From assembly GCF_004770105.1 (NCBI RefSeq), contig NZ_RQEY01000010.1, positions 310,001 to 374,000 on the forward strand: a DNA stretch of 64,000 nucleotides, written 5' to 3'. Positions 28,803 to 37,793 of this stretch are shown here, piece after piece; position 1 is the first letter of the stretch; each line of letters opens with the position of its first letter. Under the pieces are notes generated by a model, which worked only from the letters and a program-made list of their open reading frames with translations, did no database searches and was not told where the DNA came from. The translations under genes were made by a program, and so were the position numbers. This DNA is from Leptospira andrefontaineae. GTDB taxonomy: Bacteria; Spirochaetota; Leptospiria; Leptospirales; Leptospiraceae.

Positions 28803-29354
28803 ATGGAAAATGAAGTCATAAATCTATTTAAGACTTATCAGGAAACCAGCGAATACAATCTGCTCGTATCCTTTAAGGGCAGACTGTCCCAGGAAGTTCT
28901 AACTGAATTAGGATCTATGATCCGGACTTCTTTGAGCACGGAATCCAAAATAAAGAAAATTTTCGCGGTATTTATTGAACTAGCGCAAAATATGCTGCAC
29001 TACTCCGCCGAGCGGAAAATTAACGAAGAGCAGAAAGAAGCAGGCGTAGGGATCCTCATAGTTAGGGAAAATTCGGTTGGCTACCATGTTGCTTCGGGAA
29101 ATTTGGTACTAAACGAGAAGATCGAGTTTTTGACCGAAAGGATCCAAAAAATCAACTCCATGAGTAAGGACGAATTAAAGTCCTTCTACCAACAGCAACT
29201 TAGATCGGAGAGGCCGGAAGATAGCAAAGGAGCAGGTGTGGGATTAATCGATATTGCCAGGAAGTCAGACGGACCTCTGGTATTTCGTTTCGACAAATTG
29301 GATGGCAAACTATCCTTTTTTACAATCTCCGCATTCTTTACGAAGGAAAACTAA
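28803..29354 (+). CDS. siaB: SiaB-like protein kinase (DUF6272)
   Basis: This protein of about 183 residues is of the SiaB type, a small ATP-binding kinase that phosphorylates SiaC in Pseudomonas aeruginosa. The ATP-fold cues are IELAQNMLHYSAE (E/N of the N-box) and SKGAGVGLIDIARKSD (Gly-rich lid). An ATG at 28794 directly abuts an AAGGAAG site, whereas the ATG at 28803 has ideal spacing, so I start there. The gene lies 32 bases after the phosphatase-bearing protein and two bases before siaC. A paralogue is at 16633. Confidence 0.88.
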   Translation: MENEVINLFKTYQETSEYNLLVSFKGRLSQEVLTELGSMIRTSLSTESKIKKIFAVFIELAQNMLHYSAERKINEEQKEAGVGILIVRENSVGYHVASGNLVLNEKIEFLTERIQKINSMSKDELKSFYQQQLRSERPEDSKGAGVGLIDIARKSDGPLVFRFDKLDGKLSFFTISAFFTKEN

Positions 29355-29356
29355 TC

Positions 29357-29731
29357 ATGGAATCCTTACATATACAACAGACTAAAACTTCACCGGAAAT
29401 CATCTTAGAATCGGACAAGGGGCTCGCGGAAATTATCGGAGAATCTTATCCGGAAAACGCAATGGCGTTTTACAAACCTGTCTTTGATTGGTTGTCTGCA
29501 ATCCAAAATGCAAACAAGCAGATCCAGTTCCGTTTTCAAATGGATTATTTTAACACCAGTTCATCCAAAGTGATAATGGATATTTTGGACAATCTCCAGA
29601 AATATCATGACAAAGGTGGAAAGGTAGAAGTCGAGTGGCTTTATAAAGAAGACGATGAAGACATGCAGGAAACAGGAGAGGAATTCTCTTCCGATTTGTC
29701 CCTGCCTTTCAAAATGAAATCTTATAAATAA
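29357..29731 (+). CDS. siaC: SiaC-like regulatory phosphoprotein (DUF1987)
   Basis: This 124-residue protein matches the SiaC/DUF1987 family. It has an N-terminal strand pair (IQQTKTSPEIILESDKG), ISGESYPEN-like turn (IIGESYPENAMAFYKPV), and the core DYFNTSSSKVIMDIL. T67 in NTSSSK corresponds by context to T68 of P. aeruginosa SiaC, the residue phosphorylated by SiaB. Dephosphorylated SiaC binds and activates SiaD there. The acidic stretch near residues 97-108 is variable. The gene lies directly between siaB and the cyclase, as expected for a module in which SiaC controls the cyclase. Confidence 0.9.
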   Translation: MESLHIQQTKTSPEIILESDKGLAEIIGESYPENAMAFYKPVFDWLSAIQNANKQIQFRFQMDYFNTSSSKVIMDILDNLQKYHDKGGKVEVEWLYKEDDEDMQETGEEFSSDLSLPFKMKSYK

Positions 29732-29752
29732 GATTTCATTCATGCGGAACAA

Positions 29753-31225
29753 GTGGAAAAGAACGAAACTTCGAATTCAAAAGAGCAGAATACTTTTTTC
29801 GAGCAGGAGTTTAAACTTCTCTCGGACGCTCAGTCTTTTTTAGAAGATTCAAATACCAAAGAGGATCCTAAGCAAAAGTTAAGAACGATTGTAGGATCCT
29901 ATGAATCCCTCCTCAAACAATCTTCAAAGATAATGAAGATCGGGGATTCCACTCAACATAGACTTCTCAAAACCCAAGAAGCATTAACCGATTCTAATAT
30001 AATGTTAGAGGCCGCTTATATGGACCTCAAACTTGTTACTGAGATCGGCAAGATCATCACTTCTTCTCTTGAACCTAAAATTATTATACAATCCGTTTAT
30101 GAGAATACTAAGTCTATCGTTCCAATGGATGTTCTTGCATTCGGGACTTACGACGAAGAAAAAAAAGAGATCAAATATAAGTTTTGCGTAATAGATGGAA
30201 GATATGTGCCTGCTCCTTCCGTGGATTCCTTAGAAGAGGATAACCCTTCTTCTTATTGCGTAAATCAACAGAAAGAATTGATCACCTTAGATATCGAAAA
30301 AGATTTTCCTCAATATTCGTCCGATATCAGAAAACATTTTGGGGAAAATTCCCAATCCGCACTCTACTTTCCCCTTAAAGTAGAAGAACGTCTGATCGGA
30401 ATTCTTACAGTTCATAGCTATTCTAAAAATGCGTTCCAGCCAAATCAGCTGAATATCCTCAGGACTTTGGCGAACTATGTGGCGATCGGTGTGGATAACG
30501 CGGATGCTTACAGAACTCTTTCCAAAAGAAACAAAGAATTAAAGGATTCCTTGGAAAAGATCGAAGTCCTGAACAAGAGTATAGAAGAAGAAAGACAGAA
30601 GTCCGAAAATCTACTCTTGAACATTCTTCCCAGAAGTATTGCGGATCGTTTGAAAGGAGGAGAAGGAGTTATCGCTGATTATTTCCCTTCTTCTACCGTA
30701 CTATTTGCAGATATAGTCGGTTTTTCCAAACTCACTACTAAGATCCAAACTCCTACAAGACTCGTAGAGATCTTAAACCGAATTTTTACGGAATTCGATG
30801 TGATCGCCGACAAATATAAATTAGAAAAAATTAAAACAATTGGCGATTGTTATATGCTGGCGGGCGGTATCCCTGTTCCTACAGAAGACCATGCTCATAA
30901 GGCCGCTCAGGCTGCATTGGACATGCTTCATCGCCTAGAAGAATTAAAGCCAGAGTTGGAATTCGAATTTAATGTCCGCATCGGTCTTCATACTGGCGAG
31001 GTCGTTGCCGGAGTGATCGGAAAGAACAAATTCGTATATGATCTCTGGGGTGATTCGGTAAATACCGCTTCTCGGATGGAATCTCATGGAGCTACCGGAA
31101 GGATCCATGTTTCCGAGTCAGTTTATCTTTCCTTAAAAGATAAATATAATTTCGAAGATAGGAATGTGATCGAGGTAAAAGGAAAAGGCCCGATGCACAC
31201 TTATTTCCTGCAGGGCATTAAGTAA
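29753..31225 (+). CDS. GAF-linked class III nucleotide cyclase, probably adenylate cyclase
   Basis: This 490-residue protein begins at GTG 29753; the frame is closed upstream and has no ATG. A helical N-terminus leads to a GAF domain (about 85-250), a coiled-coil linker (about 255-295) and a class III cyclase domain. The metal Asp pair is D320 (FADIVGFS) and D365 (IGDCYM). The purine-specifying residues are K361 and D430 (YDLWGD), the pair typical of adenylate cyclases, and the transition-state pair is N437 and R441. The spacing K361/D365 and D430/N437/R441 matches mycobacterial Rv1625c as I recall it. No membrane segment is seen. It occupies the place of SiaD. Confidence 0.92.
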   Translation: MEKNETSNSKEQNTFFEQEFKLLSDAQSFLEDSNTKEDPKQKLRTIVGSYESLLKQSSKIMKIGDSTQHRLLKTQEALTDSNIMLEAAYMDLKLVTEIGKIITSSLEPKIIIQSVYENTKSIVPMDVLAFGTYDEEKKEIKYKFCVIDGRYVPAPSVDSLEEDNPSSYCVNQQKELITLDIEKDFPQYSSDIRKHFGENSQSALYFPLKVEERLIGILTVHSYSKNAFQPNQLNILRTLANYVAIGVDNADAYRTLSKRNKELKDSLEKIEVLNKSIEEERQKSENLLLNILPRSIADRLKGGEGVIADYFPSSTVLFADIVGFSKLTTKIQTPTRLVEILNRIFTEFDVIADKYKLEKIKTIGDCYMLAGGIPVPTEDHAHKAAQAALDMLHRLEELKPELEFEFNVRIGLHTGEVVAGVIGKNKFVYDLWGDSVNTASRMESHGATGRIHVSESVYLSLKDKYNFEDRNVIEVKGKGPMHTYFLQGIK

Positions 31226-31234
31226 TTCTAATAT

Positions 31235-31266
31235 AAAAAAGGATCTCCGAAGAGATCCTTTTTTTT
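31235..31266. terminator. Bidirectional intrinsic terminator
   Basis: A seven-base stem GGATCTC/GAGATCC with loop CGAA is flanked by six A on the left and eight T on the right. It lies between the convergent cyclase and VOC genes and should end transcription from both sides, including the Sia-like operon. Confidence 0.9.
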
Positions 31267-31271
31267 GATCC

Positions 31272-31730
31272 TCAACCTAAGGCTTCGATCACTTCTTTAG
31301 GAGCTTGTACAAGTTCCACAAGAACTCCCTCTCCGCAGAGTGGAAATTCTTCGTTTCCTTTCGGATGGATAAATGTCACTTCATGTCCACCGGCACCTTT
31401 ACGGATCCCACCCGGAGTAAAACGAACTCCTTGTGCAGATAACCATTCCACCGCTTTATGAATATCATCTACCCAAAGTCCGATATGATTCAATTTTGGA
31501 TCATTCACTCTTGGACTCTTGTTCGGATCCACAGGTTCCATGATATCAACTTCTACAGCATAAGGACCTTTGCCCATCTGTAGGATATCCTCATCTACAT
31601 TCTCTTTTTCACTTCTAAAAGTACCAATGTTTTGCAGTCCGAGAGTATCGACCCAAAACTTCCTAAGTTTATCCTTGCTGTCTCCGCCGACTGCGATCTG
31701 CTGCACTCCCAGAATTTTAAACGGTCTCAT
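31272..31730 (-). CDS. VOC-superfamily (glyoxalase-like) protein
   Basis: This 152-residue protein has two beta-alpha-beta-beta-beta units of the vicinal oxygen chelate fold: [28 protein letters not shown] and [27 protein letters not shown] metal-ligand pattern is plausible (Glu in VEVDIMEP, His in NHIGL, Glu near GVLVELVQ). The layout resembles methylmalonyl-CoA epimerase and lactoylglutathione lyase, but the first His position is occupied by Gln (VQQIAV). The reaction is therefore undecided. Confidence 0.82.
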   Translation of the reverse strand: MRPFKILGVQQIAVGGDSKDKLRKFWVDTLGLQNIGTFRSEKENVDEDILQMGKGPYAVEVDIMEPVDPNKSPRVNDPKLNHIGLWVDDIHKAVEWLSAQGVRFTPGGIRKGAGGHEVTFIHPKGNEEFPLCGEGVLVELVQAPKEVIEALG

Positions 31731-31800
31731 AATGCCCTATCTTTCGTTTTTTTCCAAATTCTTGCCCTCTTAGAAAAGAGCAAGGATTTGTCCGACCGGA

Positions 31801-32886
31801 TCAATGAGATTCCAGGGAGAAGGTCCCCTCTAAAGGAAGATGGTCGCTGGATTCTAGGGCCTCTCCTTCCTTTAGCACTCTATATTCTTTCATAGTTAAA
31901 CCTTTAGAATAGAATATATAGTCGATGGTTCGATCCGGTTTTGCGATCTGAGGATCGTTAGGCACATGAGTATAAAACTTTTCCTGATTCGGTCCGTTCA
32001 ATTCTTCTAAACTTGCAGTTGAATTCCATTTTTTGAATAAGGGAGAGATTTCCTCATCGTCGCTATAGAAAAAAGCTCCATTAGGATGTAATTGTTTTCT
32101 GGAAAAACCAGGAGGAAGAAGATTAAAATCTCCGGCCAAAACCCATTCTGATTTTTCAGAATCTAATTTTTCCAATAATTGGCCTATAAATGCAACCTGT
32201 CTTTGCATCGTATCCGTTCCCATAGAAAATGCATCCAAATGTGTATTCAAAAGAACCAAAGGTTGTTTGTCTTTTACATCTACGAAAGCTTCGAGGACGG
32301 CACGTTTTAACTGCAATTGTTTGGTGATAGGGTCCGCGGGAGGAGTAGGAAGTTGGTGGCGGGAAGCGGAAAGAATTTTATATTTACTGAATATAGTCAG
32401 TTTCATCCCGACAGGACCCATGATCTTCGGATGAGGAACAAACCCTGCCTTCCAATAAAATGCTTCCGTTTGGCAAGGATACTTTTCCGAAAGTAGTGGA
32501 AGAATCCTTTCCGACTGATTTTCAGAATAAGTTTTTTTAGCACCATCATCCACTTCTTGGAACAGGACAAAATCAGGATCTCTTTCTAAAATAACATTCG
32601 CAACTTTTTTAAGAGTAGATTCTATCTCTTCTCTGGATGGCCCGACATCAGGCCCTGTTTCATCAGGAACATCATACCAAAATACTCGGTTCCTTCCTGC
32701 GAAGTATTGTACGTTCCAAGATAATACCTTGATTGATCCTGAAGACTCTAGGCTTGGAGCACCTTCTTCACATTTTACTTGCACTGATTCCAAGTCGGAT
32801 GGATGGAATGTGGAAAAATAAACTAACAGAAGTAATAACGCAAAAACACTTAGCAAAACCAGAAGGATTCTTTTGAATAATTTCAA
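31801..32886 (-). CDS. Endonuclease/exonuclease/phosphatase-family protein, membrane-anchored
   Basis: A single N-terminal hydrophobic segment (about residues 6-25) would anchor or export this 361-residue enzyme. The EEP fold is shown by SWNVQYF (Asn), LFQEVDDG (Glu), LNTHLDAF, AGDFNLLPPG (Asp and Asn) and the terminal SSDHLPL (Asp-His). All the usual catalytic positions are present. Relatives include sphingomyelinase C, inositol phosphatases and DNases. In leptospires secreted EEP enzymes include sphingomyelinases, but nothing here fixes the substrate. Confidence 0.87.
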   Translation of the reverse strand: MKLFKRILLVLLSVFALLLLLVYFSTFHPSDLESVQVKCEEGAPSLESSGSIKVLSWNVQYFAGRNRVFWYDVPDETGPDVGPSREEIESTLKKVANVILERDPDFVLFQEVDDGAKKTYSENQSERILPLLSEKYPCQTEAFYWKAGFVPHPKIMGPVGMKLTIFSKYKILSASRHQLPTPPADPITKQLQLKRAVLEAFVDVKDKQPLVLLNTHLDAFSMGTDTMQRQVAFIGQLLEKLDSEKSEWVLAGDFNLLPPGFSRKQLHPNGAFFYSDDEEISPLFKKWNSTASLEELNGPNQEKFYTHVPNDPQIAKPDRTIDYIFYSKGLTMKEYRVLKEGEALESSDHLPLEGTFSLESH

Positions 32887-33035
32887 GGCGGCCTCTTTCT
32901 ATTTATATCACTCTTGGCCTTCCTTTCTAATGAAATTCCCCACATTCGTCCACAATTTTAGAGTTTTCAGATACAAGAATCAGAACGGAAAGGCTTTCCC
33001 TTTTTCAGGGGATAAGAAACATTGGAATCGATCCC

Positions 33036-34061
33036 ATGCAGAATAAATTTCTAATCCTATTCTTTTCTCTTTTTATATGTTTTAGCCTATCTCCCTTGTT
33101 TGGGGAGGAACTAGAACTACAGATCGTCCTCAAAAATGGAAGTACAGGCGGACCAGGGTCCGCAGAAGGGATCCGTCTCTTCGCCTTAGAGAGACAGATG
33201 ATGCCTTTGCCTCTTCCTGACCAGGGTCCAGTGAGAGGAAGTTTCAAACTTCCTAAGATAAATGCTCCTGATGGACTTCCTATTCTGCTTCAGGTGACTT
33301 ATAACGGAGTAAATTATAATAAGATGATCCCTCCGGTACCTATGATGAGGTCAAGGCCACAAGAGGTCACAGTTTATGATAAAACTACGGATCGTTCCGT
33401 AGTAAAAACAAAGTCACTTCTACAAGTAGTAAGAGAAAAAGAAGCATTAGTAATTTCTAAAGTATCTATTCTTACCAATAATACAATTCCGCCTAAAAGT
33501 TTCCAAAACCCCAATGATCCTCTGGAAGTTTATATACCTGAAGAAGCTTTAGAAGTAAGCGCTCAGCTGACCCAGAGCACAAACAAGATGGCGATCCCGA
33601 TCCAATTGACTAAAGGAAAGAACGGTTGGGTAATTGATAGAGCGATACTCCCAGGGACTTCTCAATTATTTGTAAGTTATGTGATCCCTTCTAATAATCT
33701 ATCCCCTACTCAATTTAAGGATAGATTATTATTCGAGAACCAAGAGGGAGAGAAGGTGATCTTTTCCAAACCTAAGGATATGCAGGTTTCTTTTATCGGG
33801 CAGAAGGGCACACGTCCTGTCTCTGTGGACGCCCCTCCGGATGTGAATTCGAATATAGTTAGTTATGCAGGACCTCAGTATGAGATCACTTTTTCAGTAA
33901 TTGGAGGAGAACCGATCAACGAGACTGCAAACCAGGAAAGAGAGATCAATAACGGAAGCATATTCGTTTCTACCGAAAAAACGATTTATGGCGTGATCGG
34001 AATCCTTTCTTTCTTATTCTTCCTTTCATTTACAATCACCTATAGATTGAGGAAAGAATAA
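33036..34061 (+). CDS. Exported hypothetical protein with a C-terminal membrane helix
   Basis: The family is not recognised. The 341-residue product has a signal peptide (residues 1-23, ending SPLFG), a large beta-rich periplasmic part with proline-rich loops (MMPLPLPDQGP, MIPPVPMM), and one transmembrane helix near residues 316-336 followed by a short basic tail. This topology suggests an envelope sensor or assembly factor facing the periplasm. The start has a GGAA site nine bases upstream. It is divergent from the EEP gene. Confidence 0.75.
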   Translation: MQNKFLILFFSLFICFSLSPLFGEELELQIVLKNGSTGGPGSAEGIRLFALERQMMPLPLPDQGPVRGSFKLPKINAPDGLPILLQVTYNGVNYNKMIPPVPMMRSRPQEVTVYDKTTDRSVVKTKSLLQVVREKEALVISKVSILTNNTIPPKSFQNPNDPLEVYIPEEALEVSAQLTQSTNKMAIPIQLTKGKNGWVIDRAILPGTSQLFVSYVIPSNNLSPTQFKDRLLFENQEGEKVIFSKPKDMQVSFIGQKGTRPVSVDAPPDVNSNIVSYAGPQYEITFSVIGGEPINETANQEREINNGSIFVSTEKTIYGVIGILSFLFFLSFTITYRLRKE

Positions 34062-34065
34062 AAAA

Positions 34066-34091
34066 GCCCGACCTTTACGGGCCAGGCTTTT
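34066..34091. terminator. Terminator between convergent genes
   Basis: GCCCG/CGGGC can pair around a seven-base loop, and an outer AAAAGCC/GGCTTTT pairing is an alternative fold. A-runs precede and a T4 run follows, so it could serve both the exported protein and the hydrolase gene. Confidence 0.6.
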
Positions 34092-34119
34092 CGTGGAGCG
34101 GCTTCATTTCGGGCCAGTG

Positions 34120-35070
34120 TTACTTCTTCTTTGCTATAGCTTTCTTTTTGGGAGAAGGTTTTGATTTTGCGGCCTTCTTAGCGCTCGGCTTTTTAGCGGA
34201 AGACTTTGCCCTTTCCGGAACCAGGGAATCCATAAATTCTTTGATATCTTTTAGGACCTTATCCCTTTCTCCTGCAGGTTCGTTCATAAGTTCATGATAG
34301 AAACCCTTATAGGTCTTCATTCTTTTATTCTTATAAACCAAATGATTATAAAATTCTAAACTTCCAGCAGGATCAGCGATCCCGTCAGCCAAACCGTGTA
34401 GAATCAGTATAGGAGTCCTCAAGATCCCAGCCTTTCGATTCGCAATCCCTCCCTGTTGGAACAATTCGTAACCCATAGAGAATGAAATTTTGCCGTGAAC
34501 CAAAGGATCATCAATATAAGCTTGGACCACTTCCGGGTCTCTACTCACCAAATTAGTATCCAATTTTGCCTCGAGAGTGGTAGCAGGTGCGATCTTACGT
34601 AGGAAACCCGCCATAGAGATCTGAAATCTTTGGAACGGAGTAGTCGGGATTTTTAATGCAGAAGAACAGGCCACAACTCCGTAGATATAATCCTGATTAA
34701 TACCTTCCAAAGCGTAGCGAATGACTACCACTCCTCCCATAGAATGACCTAAAAGTAAGATCTTATCCCTATGTTCTTTTTTGCGAACCTCTTGCACGAA
34801 ATCAGCAAGATCATCTACAAATGCTTCGAAACCGGAAGCGTGACCTCTTTTACCTTCGGATTTTCCATGACCTCTTAGATCCAAACCATAAAAGCTAACA
34901 TCACTATCCTTAAAATATTGGATGAGGTTGGAATACCTACCACTATGTTCTCCGAATCCATGACAAAAAACAATTACACGATTGGCTCCGGACTTGATCC
35001 ATGCTTGCCCGTATAATTTGGTATTGTCTCTGGAAGATTGAAAGAAGAACTCTTTATGTTGGTAGGCCAT
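34120..35070 (-). CDS. Alpha/beta hydrolase, monoacylglycerol-lipase-like, with Lys-rich tail
   Basis: Residues 1-285 form an alpha/beta hydrolase of the lysophospholipase/monoacylglycerol lipase group: oxyanion region CHGFGEHSGRY, LDLRGHGKSEGKRGH, nucleophile in GHSMGG, Asp in LHGLADGIADP, and His in FYHELMNEP. The triad is complete. The last 28 or so residues are almost only Lys, Ala, Ser and Pro (KKPSAKKAAKSKPSPKKK), an extension not part of the fold. Such a tail could bind nucleic acid or anionic lipid head groups. The protein lacks a signal peptide and is predicted cytoplasmic. Confidence 0.9.
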   Translation of the reverse strand: MAYQHKEFFFQSSRDNTKLYGQAWIKSGANRVIVFCHGFGEHSGRYSNLIQYFKDSDVSFYGLDLRGHGKSEGKRGHASGFEAFVDDLADFVQEVRKKEHRDKILLLGHSMGGVVVIRYALEGINQDYIYGVVACSSALKIPTTPFQRFQISMAGFLRKIAPATTLEAKLDTNLVSRDPEVVQAYIDDPLVHGKISFSMGYELFQQGGIANRKAGILRTPILILHGLADGIADPAGSLEFYNHLVYKNKRMKTYKGFYHELMNEPAGERDKVLKDIKEFMDSLVPERAKSSAKKPSAKKAAKSKPSPKKKAIAKKK

Positions 35071-35331
35071 GCTGTTTGGCTCCAGTTAGGTTAGGGAGGA
35101 ACCCCTCGTAGTCGGACCGAAGCTATAGACAAGTAAACGTTGGGTCAAGTATTTATTCCAAAACGGAAGAAAGAGGATGTTCTAAGACTAAAATCGGACC
35201 TTTCTTTCTCTCAAACCTCCTACAGTAAAATCACATTTTCGTTGCCGATTCCTTTTCCCCTCACCAATCTGTCGCTTTACGTGCTTCTTATAGAAGCCGA
35301 CATCAAACAGAAACATAGTGGAGAGAATTGG

Positions 35332-36717
35332 ATGTCTCAACCGACCTCGGAAAAAAGCCTGCTTCGATATTTCGGATTAGGCGAACTTGCCGCCCATGGA
35401 GGAAACGCGATCCTCGCCTTTTGGATGATCATGGGAATGGCCTTCTTTCTATTCGCGGACCAAAACCTGATCGCTCCGAACCTCAGAAATATCGCAGGCT
35501 CATTCGGGATCACTGACCAAAAAGAGATCGATTGGAAATTGGGAGGACTGATCCCGATCTGCTTCTTCGTATTAGGAGGATTTGTTTCGGTTTACATGGG
35601 TTATCTTACCCAAAGATTTCCAAGAAAACCTTTGGTCATCGGAACGGTATTATTGGGAGAGATCCCTTGCCTTCTTTCCGGATTCGCGAGAAACTATGAT
35701 GAATTTTTAATCCTCAGAACCCTAACAGGTTTCGGCTTGGGGGGAAGTTTTCCTCTTCTATTCTCTCTAGTAGGAGATTATTTTTCAGACAAGTCCCGAT
35801 CTACCGCAGCCGGTTACCTCTCTCTTTCTATGGGACTCGGAGTTGGACTCGGACAAATGGTCGGAGGGACTTTAGGTACTGCTGATCCGATCAACGGGTG
35901 GAGAGAAAGTTTTATCTATATGGCCGCCCCTTCTTTCCTGTTCATGCTTGTTTACGGATTATTCTGTAAAGAACCTGTTAGAGGTGGAAAGGAAAAGGAA
36001 CTGGCAAACGTTTCCACGGATATTAATTCGGAATCCGTTCGTTTAACATGGAAAGACATTCGCACAATTTTCGCCACCAAGAGTAATATAGGGATTTTCA
36101 TGCAAGGGATCCCAGGATGCGTACCTTGGGGAGTATTCTTCGTATTCTTGAACGATTATTATGAATTCCAATATGGAATGCCTAAAGATACCGCTTCGGC
36201 CATGGTAATCTTTGCCGCAGTAGGGATCTTTATCGGAACCTTTTTCGGCGGGATTGTCGGCCAGAAAATATACGATAAGAACAAGACATTATTGCCCATC
36301 TTTTGTGGGAGCATGATCTTGCTCGGGATACTTCCTACCGTATATTTATTGCATGCAGGGAATGTGGCAGGAAGTTCCGCATTCATTTTTATTAATATAC
36401 TTACGGGTATTATAATTTCCGTAACAGGACCTAATGTTAGAGCATTGATCATGAACGTCAATCCTCCAAAAAGTAGATCGTCTATGTTTGCACTTTATAA
36501 TTTGACCGACAATCTTGGAAACGGACTTGGGCCTGCGATGGCTGCATTAATCCTTACAGTATTGCCGGACAGAACACAAGCATTCACGATCGCGATACTT
36601 TTCTGGATACCTTGCGGATTGGCATGGCTCTATATCCTGAAAAATTTCAAACACGACGAACAAAAGATGCACGAAGAATTGGCAGCAGAAGCCGGCAGGA
36701 TCAAAAGGACAGCTTAA
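35332..36717 (+). CDS. MFS transporter, spinster-like
   Basis: This 461-residue transporter has twelve predicted membrane segments and the MFS loop signature (GYLTQRFPRKPLVIG). The charged LRTLTGFGLGGSFP segment in helix 4 and the GLGVGLGQ repeat fit the spinster/sugar-phosphate branch. I start at ATG 35332, which has GGAGAG seven bases upstream; an in-frame ATG at 35140 would add 64 residues without membrane character. The stop is directly followed by the TTG start of mtnC, so the two are co-translated. The substrate is unknown. Confidence 0.88.
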   Translation: MSQPTSEKSLLRYFGLGELAAHGGNAILAFWMIMGMAFFLFADQNLIAPNLRNIAGSFGITDQKEIDWKLGGLIPICFFVLGGFVSVYMGYLTQRFPRKPLVIGTVLLGEIPCLLSGFARNYDEFLILRTLTGFGLGGSFPLLFSLVGDYFSDKSRSTAAGYLSLSMGLGVGLGQMVGGTLGTADPINGWRESFIYMAAPSFLFMLVYGLFCKEPVRGGKEKELANVSTDINSESVRLTWKDIRTIFATKSNIGIFMQGIPGCVPWGVFFVFLNDYYEFQYGMPKDTASAMVIFAAVGIFIGTFFGGIVGQKIYDKNKTLLPIFCGSMILLGILPTVYLLHAGNVAGSSAFIFINILTGIIISVTGPNVRALIMNVNPPKSRSSMFALYNLTDNLGNGLGPAMAALILTVLPDRTQAFTIAILFWIPCGLAWLYILKNFKHDEQKMHEELAAEAGRIKRTA

Positions 36718-37422
36718 TTGGAAGAACAAAACACCGAGTTATATTTATTTGATATAGAAGGAACAACCACGCCGATAGAATTCGTGCACAAGGTTTTATT
36801 CCCCTACTCGGTCCAAAACTTTAAACCATTCTTCTCTGAAACCTCGGCGGAAACAGGCTTCGCCGAGGAACTCCTACTTGCTTCCAAAAATGAAACCGAA
36901 TACACGGAAAAGGTTTCCAATTCCCCGGAATCACTTACCGAATTCTGCAAATTCCTAGTATCCAAAGATCGTAAATTAGGGATTTTGAAAGAGATCCAAG
37001 GAAGGATCTGGAAGAAGGGATACGAATCAGGAGAACTCAAAAGTACAATCTTCTCAGATGTTCCTCTCTTTTTGGAAAGGATCAGAAAATCAGGAAAACG
37101 TGCCGCCGTATATTCTTCAGGAAGTATAGAAGCTCAAGTTTTGATCTATAAATATTGTGAGGCAGGAGACCTTACAGTATATTTCGAAAACTATTTCGAT
37201 ACTGCAGTAGGCGGAAAAAAAGAAGCTTCCAGTTATACTAAGATTGCCGAAAAACTTTCTTTATCTCCAAGTTCTATCGTATTCTTCACGGATATAAAAG
37301 AAGAAGCGGACGCCGCTTCTGAAGCAGGAGTCAGACCTATTATAGTCTCTCGTCCGGGAAACCATCCTCAGGCGGAACATAAGTATCAGGTGATCCAGGA
37401 CTTTAGCAAGATCTTAAGCTAG
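36718..37422 (+). CDS. mtnC: Enolase-phosphatase E1 of methionine salvage
   Basis: MtnC converts 2,3-diketo-5-methylthiopentyl-1-phosphate to acireductone in methionine salvage. It is a HAD enzyme: the first motif is FDIEGTTTPI with D12 as nucleophile and E14 in the family-specific position. The second motif is AVYSSGS, and the late motif FFTDIKEEADAASEAG follows. The 234 residues are normal. The start is a TTG immediately after the MFS stop, with no spacer. No other salvage genes are visible nearby. Confidence 0.92.
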   Translation: MEEQNTELYLFDIEGTTTPIEFVHKVLFPYSVQNFKPFFSETSAETGFAEELLLASKNETEYTEKVSNSPESLTEFCKFLVSKDRKLGILKEIQGRIWKKGYESGELKSTIFSDVPLFLERIRKSGKRAAVYSSGSIEAQVLIYKYCEAGDLTVYFENYFDTAVGGKKEASSYTKIAEKLSLSPSSIVFFTDIKEEADAASEAGVRPIIVSRPGNHPQAEHKYQVIQDFSKILS

Positions 37423-37793
37423 TATCGCTATTCAAGACTTCTAGACTCTGTGTTCTCCGTGAACTTCGTGCGAAAAAGAACACTAGTAAATTCTCACGCC
37501 AAGGCGCTAAGAAAAGAAGGTTCTTGGATACGTTAAGCAAAAAGCCCTTTTTATCTTTGCGGCTTCGCGTGCAAAATCCCTAAGTTTGACAATTTTGTTC
37601 GCACGGAGGCCACGGAGATCACGGAGAGATTAGCAAATACTATGCGACAGCGATGCGTAGACCTTTAGTCCGGGTTCTGCCCGGATGAGCGCGAATGCGC
37701 GAAGTCGTAGCAGCGCGTCCGAGCAACGCGAGGAGTCGCCCAAATCTCAAAATTTATATTGGCGAAGTATCCAATCCGGCCGAAAATAAAAGT
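37423..37793. repeat. Intergenic remnant of GxxExxY-type flanking repeats
   Basis: This 371-base stretch holds no supportable gene. CTCACGCC-type sequence at 37493-37520 closely matches 57789-57816, and CTTTGCGGCTTCGCGTG at 37555-37571 matches 57748-57764 with one change. Both reference copies flank the GxxExxY gene at 57819-58226. A GC-rich segment follows, including GTCCGAGCAACGCGAGGAG at 37717-37735; bases 37717-37740 recur inverted at 41726-41749 with three mismatches. The region looks like leftover repeat DNA. Confidence 0.55.

Noticed and set aside
35140..35331. N-terminal extension of the MFS transporter from ATG 35140
   Set aside because: The extra 64 residues have no membrane character, while ATG 35332 has a good GGAGAG site and a normal MFS start.
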